Shown: positions 58,968 through 64,000 of the stretch, piece after piece
Layout: each line of letters opens with the position of its first letter
Position numbering within the stretch: the stretch's first letter is position 1
Source: Lunularia cruciata
Lineage: Eukaryota; Streptophyta; Marchantiopsida; Lunulariales; Lunulariaceae
Length of the DNA stretch: 64,000 bases
Assembly (NCBI GenBank): GCA_948567375.1
Contig: OX419760.1
Location: 61,128,911-61,192,910 of the forward strand
Direction of reading: 5' to 3'
Notes under the pieces: generated by a model
Databases searched by the model: none
The model's input: the letters and a program-made list of their open reading frames with translations, nothing else
What the model was told of the DNA's origin: nothing
Position numbers and translations under genes: made by a program

Positions 58968-59324
58968 CCTAGAATATTCTAGAAGCATCTAAGAAGCTTC
59001 TTGGGAAGCTTTCTAACTAGTTAACTTGTGCCCTAAGCAGGTAGCTTCTAGAAGGAAGCTTCTAGAAGCTTCTAACTAGCTTAGCTTGCACGCCAAGTAG
59101 GCGGCTTCTAGAAGGAAGCTTCTTGAGAAGCTTCCTAGTTAACTTGGCTTGCACTCCAAGAAAGCGGCTCAAGGAAGCTTCTTGAGAAGCTTCAAGGGAC
59201 TTGTTTGCTACCTATAAATACCAAGGCCGAAGCTCATGCTAGGCATTCGGAGTTTTCCCTCATTCAAGTGTCCCAATGTGAAATTCCATTCTCCTATTTC
59301 TCTCCTCGGTTTCGGTCTTTTACA
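58902..59324 (+). repeat. A3 3' LTR
   Basis: Same 423-bp sequence as 53682-54104 with 5 substitutions and no length change. Carries the same heat-shock-element-like array and TATA box. Followed by the TAATG duplication. Confidence 0.97.
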
Positions 59325-59329
59325 TAATG
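59325..59329 (+). other. A3 target-site duplication, right
   Basis: TAATG, identical to 53677-53681. Confidence 0.95.
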
Positions 59330-62284
59330 CCTCCATACTTGGTGGTATAAACTATTGCTAGTTGTTTTTGATCTCAAGCTGAGTAATTACTTTTTAGTGT
59401 TTAGTTGGTGCAACACAAAGGCAATGAGATGTAACCTATTTGGAAATTCCTACAACATGGCTCCAATAGCAAAGTTAGAAGCATCAAAATCAACTACACA
59501 AGGTAATTGAAGATCATATGGTTGAAAGATAGGTCTTGAAGATACCATATGTTTCAACTTTTGGAAGATTTCTTTGTGCTTGGTGGTTCATTGAAAGCTT
59601 ATGGTCTTCCCTAACAGGTTAGTCAATGGTGCAGCCACATGACCATAATAGTGGATGAATTGTCAATAAAAAATTTCTAATCTTTTAAATACCCTCACTT
59701 TCATGGTACCTTTTTGGGTAGGCCAATTAGTAATGGCCTTGATTTTCTCTTCTTCCATCTTGATCTCCTTTGATGACATCTTATGACCCAAGAATTTAAG
59801 TTCCTTATGCCAAAAGGTACGCTTTGACTTCTTGTAGTAAAACTTCTATTGCTGTAGTCATCTTAGGACCTCTTGTACGTGACTTTTGTCTTCTACCTCC
59901 ATCTTGCTATAGATTAAGATATCATCCAAGAACACCACCATATATTAATCTAATACCCCATCCAACACTTGATGCATCTAATCCATGAAGACTACTAGAG
60001 TATTAGTGAGCTTGAAAGGTAGAAGTCTCCATTCAAAATACCCATACTTTGTGCAAAAGGTAGTCTTTTGCACATCCTCTCTATCAATGGGAATTTTCCA
60101 ATAGTTGCTTTGGAGATCCAACTTGGAGAAGCATCATGCTTCACTCAATTGATCAAGCAAGTCATTAATTCAAGGTTAGGGATATGCATTATTCATTATT
60201 GAGGTCACAATAATCAATACAAAAGCAAAGTCCTCCATCCTTCTTTGGAACAAATAGTATTGATGCTCCCAAGGAGATGTACTATGTTGTATGAAATCCT
60301 TCTCCAACAACTGTGTCAATGTTTTTTGAAGCTCATCCAACTCCTTTGGTGAGATCCAATAGATTGGTCTACTCATTGGAGTACTTCTTGGCAATAACTC
60401 AATCTTGAAGGGCATACCACAATTGGTGGGTAATCTCTTTGGCATATCATTCAAAAGTACATTTGAAAACTCTTGAACTATTTGATCAACCATTGCTTGA
60501 TAAGGCTTCTAGACCTCCTTGAATTCTCCATGCACAATCAGCTTGACCCACACCAAAATATTGACTTATCTTCCTCCAAAGCTTGCTCTATGGTTGTTTT
60601 ATTGACAAACTTCTCGTCTTGGGACTTATCTCCCTTCAAATCTTGCTCTATGACTAATTTCTTGACAAACTTCCCATCTTGGGACTGACTATTCTTAGGT
60701 GTTTTACTCAAAGGTACCAAACAACCTAATTGGAAATTCTTACCTTGGTGTTGTACTTGAATTCTTCATCGAGCTCAATCAAATTCAACCTTATGACATT
60801 CAAGCCAAAGTAGACCTAGATGACATCATAATGCAAAGGTGCCACTACAAACCTCATACACTCCAAATACTCCTTCCTAAACTTAAATGTAATAGGGTGT
60901 GAGGTACAGAAGAACCCTTTCTACCAACTTAATAAGAACACTTAATCATTTTCTAATTACATAGACATGCAATTTTTTGAACTCCTTGAATCAACCAAAA
61001 TCTTACACCCATGATCAAATATTATACCTTGCAAGTGAAGCAAACTTGCATAGCCCAAGCCTTCAATCCCATTGGAACCAATCACGTTCATAGTAGGTGG
61101 CTTGAGCTCTCCTACTAAGATTCCTTGTTTTCTTGACCATCATGCTCCACAAACTCCATTTGGGCTATTTATTAGGTTCATCTATTCTTGAGTGGACATT
61201 CCAATATGCCCAATATGGTAATAATAAAAGAAATCACCATTTTATCACAATCTTTCTCTATCTATAAGGTCAAGTGGTTTTTGTTGGACAACATTGATCT
61301 CTATTGGTACTGGCTCCTCCACCTATGTGTAGTGTGTGGGTAGGTTTGTTGAAGATCAAGATCAAGACCAAGTTGTTGCAATCAAGGAATCAAAGCACTC
61401 AACCAACTGCATGGCTTCCTCTAAGTCTTTGGGCTCCTATATGGTCACTTCCAATTTGGTGCATGACTTCAAGCCCTCACAAATAAATCTAGAGCTTCAT
61501 CTTCTCTTATATATAAAATTTGCATAATGGTGTTCTTGAATTGTGTGATATAGCTCCTTATAGAGCCAATTTACTTCAAATTTGCCAATTTATCTCTTGT
61601 TGCTTGTGTGGTATTTATAGATTGGAATATACAAAGTATTGCACTCTTGAATTCTCCCCATGTCAAGATTGGTGCAACAACTTTTTGTTCAACTTGTTCA
61701 ACTTGTTCCACTTGGAATTGCCACCATAGCTTTGCTACTCCATCCAATTGGCTTGAAGCCAAAAAAAATAGTTTCCATTCATCTTGGAGATTTGTAGCTT
61801 CAAAATAATGTTTATAGTCAAACACAAAATTCTCCATTGTGCCTAGGATATTCTTGCCTTCAAATACCTTGGGCTTTGCAAATTGGATTCACTCTTCTCC
61901 TCAAAATGGTGCTCTCTCTACTTGCTCTTTGTCGTTGATGATCTTGTTCTTCTAACAATCGAGTAAGATGTTCAATTTGTTGTTGCATAACAATGATAAC
62001 TTTGGCATTGCCGCCATGGCTACTACTCTCTCAAAATACCTACAATGTATCTAAATTAACACGTAGATGAAAAATGTCCACCATTCTCCATAAGTTACAA
62101 TTGGAAGTACTAAGGGTTCATTGGACAAGGTGATCATATTAAAAAAATTCTGCCCAAAGTGTGAGGTGATGAACTATGTAAAATGATGCTTAGGTAGTAC
62201 ATGGACACAAAAATCCTAATGGTTTGGTCAAATGGATTTGGGGATCCATAAATTCTATCCATCCCATTTCTACTCAAATACCAA
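59325..62284 (-). pseudogene. A2 gag-pol relic, proximal part
   Basis: Minus-strand continuation of A2: RNase H to reverse transcriptase (about 59330-60490; the KIELLPRSTPMSRPIYWISPK segment lies near 60400), the protease region (about 60780-61060), zinc-knuckle region (about 61200), and gag (about 61900-61570, ENFVFDYKHYFEATNLQDE). Collinear with A1 2900-5700. The primer site just inside the LTR is decayed. Broken by many interruptions. Confidence 0.88.
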
Positions 62285-62705
62285 TGTAAAAGACCAAGAC
62301 CAAGGAGAGAAATAGGATATCAAAGTAGAAGATCACATTGGGACACTTGAATGAGGGAAACTCTAAATGCTTAACATGATCTTAAGCTTTGTTATTTATA
62401 GAGTAATATCCAAGGCTCTTGATAAGCTTCTCAAGAAGCTTCCTAAAAGTTGTTTGCTTGGTGTGCAAGCCAAGTTAATCGAGAAGCTTCTCAAGAAGCT
62501 TCTTTTTAGAAGCCGCCTACTTGGCATGCAAGCTAAGCTAGCAAGGAAGCTTCCCAAGAAGCTTATTCCTTGGCATGCACATTACCTAACACTTGGAAGG
62601 TGCCAAGTAGCTTCATAGATGCTTCTAGAATATTCTTAGCTAATTTAGCCTATTTGCTACTTTGTTAGTCTTGAATAACTCATTGGAAAGCTCCATATTG
62701 TTACA
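62285..62705 (-). repeat. A2 5' LTR
   Basis: 421 bp; on the minus strand TGTAACA at 62705 to TCTTTTACA at 62285. Carries several GAAGCTTC blocks (about 62424-62565). Older than and clearly diverged from the A3 LTRs. Confidence 0.92.
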
Positions 62706-63479
62706 TGGTGTGAACTCCATTTGGGAGTTTAGACCATTACCACATGCTCTATAAAAATGACTCAACTCCATTAGGCAAAAGATCTACCCATAGATAACCT
62801 CAAAGCGCAACAAACAAAATTGAATGAAATGCTACCTACCCTATGGGCCCCAACTATGTGTGACAACACTAGCCATGTCTAATCATCAAGCTCTCCTTCA
62901 CACTATAACTATTGCTACCATGAAGCTATAATGATGCCAAACAAGTAATATCCACAATAATAATCTTCTTATGTAGGAATCTTGGAAAGAAAATACATGA
63001 ATATACTCTCTTGATAGACAAAGCCTCTCCCAAAACTTGATCTCAGTCTCTTGAGTCACCACATTGCAAGGTAAGGAATAGGAGGAAAACTCTATCTCTC
63101 AAGTCACAATTCTACGGGTAGCATTTGGTAACACAAAGGTAGCATTTGTTTGAATTTGCATCCCCTTACGGGGTTGCAAGCAATCATATGTAGTCTTGGT
63201 CCAAGATAAGCCACATGAGCCTTCACCTGAGCTAGACTACTCTCACTCTCCTCTACTTGAACATGTGCATTCTTGCACCTCTCTATAGCAAATGCTAACT
63301 CTTGTGTATGATCTTGTAAGTAGACCCTATAATCCTCAACCATGGTGACATCACCCAGGATATCCAAGTCCAAGTTAGCTAACCTTTGCTCTCTCCATCT
63401 CATAGATATTAAAGGTCAGATGCATCTCCTCCTTTGCAGCAAGAGTATCATCTTGCTCACAAGGAGTATCTCTCTCTCA

Positions 63480-63824
63480 AACAATAGTCTATCTTGCTCC
63501 TCCAAGCTCTCCAATATACTCTCTTGCTCCTCTACACTCTCCAATCTACTCTTGTGCTCAAGCATTAATCTCTCTTGCTCCCCTACACTCTCCAATCTAC
63601 TCTTGCACTCAAGCACTAACCTCTCTTGCTCCTCTTCACTCTCCAATCTACTCTTGCTCGCTGAACACTAATATCTCTTGCTCCTCTACACTCTCCAATC
63701 TACTTTTGTGCTCAAGCATTAATCTCTCTTGCCCTTCAACAGTCTCCAATCTACTCTCTTGCTCAAGCACTTATCGCTCTAGCTCCTTTACACTCTCCAA
63801 TCTACTCTTATCTTGAAGCACTAA

Positions 63825-63830
<6 letters not shown>
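63480..63830. repeat. tandem repeat encoding coiled-coil heptads
   Basis: Plus-strand units of about 36-60 bp built on CTCTCCAATCTACTCTTG and TCTCTCTTGCTCC, repeated about seven times with variation. B1 has only two or three such units (16600-16680). Confidence 0.75.

Positions 63831-63850
<20 letters not shown>
63825..63850. repeat. (TC)n microsatellite
   Basis: Thirteen TC units at the left-hand side of a decayed heptad unit. Confidence 0.9.
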
Positions 63851-63855
<5 letters not shown>

Positions 63856-64000
63856 AAATCTCTAATCTACTTTCCTACTCAATAACAAGTCTCTCTTGCT
63901 CCTTAGCCACAATCATCTAATACACACTTTATGTCAATAGAATAAGAGGGAGAGGGAACTCATGGATGCAAGGGAAGAAGTGCACTCTCCAAGGACCAAG

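Larger units (their letters stand above)
53682..59324 (+). mobile_element. A3: young Ty3/gypsy chromovirus, structurally whole
   Basis: 5.64 kb with 423-bp LTRs (53682-54104, 58902-59324) that differ at 5 positions, a perfect 5-bp target duplication (TAATG), a Met-initiator primer site (54106 on), a polypurine tract (58891-58901), gag (54376-55275) and pol (55302-58967) with protease, reverse transcriptase, RNase H, integrase and a C-terminal chromodomain. LTR divergence of about 1.2% suggests roughly 0.5 million years at a grass-like rate (1.3e-8) or a few million at slow-evolving plant rates; the right rate is unknown. It looks whole in layout but has about four coding interruptions, so it is a fossil that would depend on intact relatives. 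Confidence 0.96.
51978..62705 (-). mobile_element. A2: old minus-strand chromovirus, split by A3
   Basis: Same family as A1 and A3. Its 5' LTR (62285-62705) is complete; only about 43 bases of its 3' LTR remain (51978-52020). Gag-pol relics read on the minus strand on both sides of A3 (52021-53681 and 59325-62284) and are collinear with A1. It sits inside B2, since B-type sequence flanks it on both sides. It is broken, with many interruptions plus the A3 insertion, and is older than A3. Confidence 0.92.
62710..63910 (-). pseudogene. B2 cargo coiled-coil protein relic
   Basis: Minus-strand counterpart of B1's 15305-16735. The frame 63403-63104 carries ELAFAIERCKNAHVQVEESE, SLAQVKAHVAYLGPRL and related segments nearly identical to B1's. 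Upstream, 63646-63416 and beyond are an expanded run of LESVEEQERLVLE-type heptads: the coiled coil is longer here than in B1 because the 36-45 bp coding repeat (TCTCTCTTGCTCC...CTCTCCAATCTACTC on the plus strand) has multiplied between about 63480 and 63830. Several interruptions; function unknown. Confidence 0.65.
62706..64000 (-). mobile_element. B2 right part: PIF/Harbinger cargo region, runs off the window
   Basis: Begins GGTGTGAACTCC, matching B1 from 15836, and stays collinear with the B1 cargo gene (to about B1 16735) to the window end. Contains no transposase within view; that part would lie beyond 64000. Confidence 0.8.

Overview
The window is repeat-rich plant DNA with no convincing intact host gene. 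The evidence for a land plant is the mix of elements: a Ty3/gypsy chromovirus (integrase followed by a chromodomain, Met-initiator tRNA primer site), a second Ty3/gypsy lineage whose reverse transcriptase resembles Tat/Athila elements, and a PIF/Harbinger DNA transposon with both of its proteins. Old copies are AT-rich and poor in CpG, as expected of long-methylated plant DNA. Species cannot be told; a large genome that purges slowly fits, but that is inference.

Layout. 1-522 is an LTR of family D (all family letters are mine). 760-6368 is an old, broken minus-strand chromovirus (A1) with both LTRs. 6369-9668 is an unclassified repeat (F) holding a solo LTR of family C (7421-8111); next come an inverted D LTR (9669-10231), an unassigned stretch with a near-perfect 48-bp-arm hairpin (11609-11761), and a solo A-family LTR (12101-12507). 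12766-21930 is a complete-ended 9.2-kb PIF/Harbinger-type transposon (B1): 18-bp perfect terminal inverted repeats, a Myb/SANT-like protein relic on the plus strand, a DDE transposase relic with a recognisable GT-AG intron on the minus strand, and between them two further minus-strand protein relics plus CpG-rich blocks of a GGCGCT-type motif. 21931-24950 is more CpG-rich, unassigned DNA with local repeats. 24950-28038 is AT-rich and contains an (AT)n tract and a second F copy. 28039-32475 is a broken Ty3/gypsy element (D). 34462 to about 38700 and about 41560-45257 are two copies of an unrecognised family (E) in opposite orientation, encoding a long coiled-coil protein relic. 40218-50492 carries two same-strand C LTRs and a broken Tat/Athila-like gag-pol.

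The right end is a Russian doll. A second B copy (B2, 50493-51977 and 62706-64000) is split by an old minus-strand chromovirus (A2, 51978-62705), which is split by a young plus-strand copy of the same family (A3, 53682-59324). A3 has 423-bp LTRs differing at 5 positions, a perfect 5-bp target duplication, primer site, polypurine tract and all expected domains; it looks structurally whole but carries about four coding interruptions.

The most interesting signals are: (i) the A-family LTR is packed with GAAnnTTCnnGAA arrays that match plant heat-shock elements, placed upstream of a TATA box as in the heat-activated Arabidopsis element ONSEN; (ii) the B transposon carries a cargo coiled-coil protein seen in both copies and unusual CpG-rich motif arrays; (iii) the long hairpin at 11609-11761; (iv) the E family, whose protein I do not recognise.
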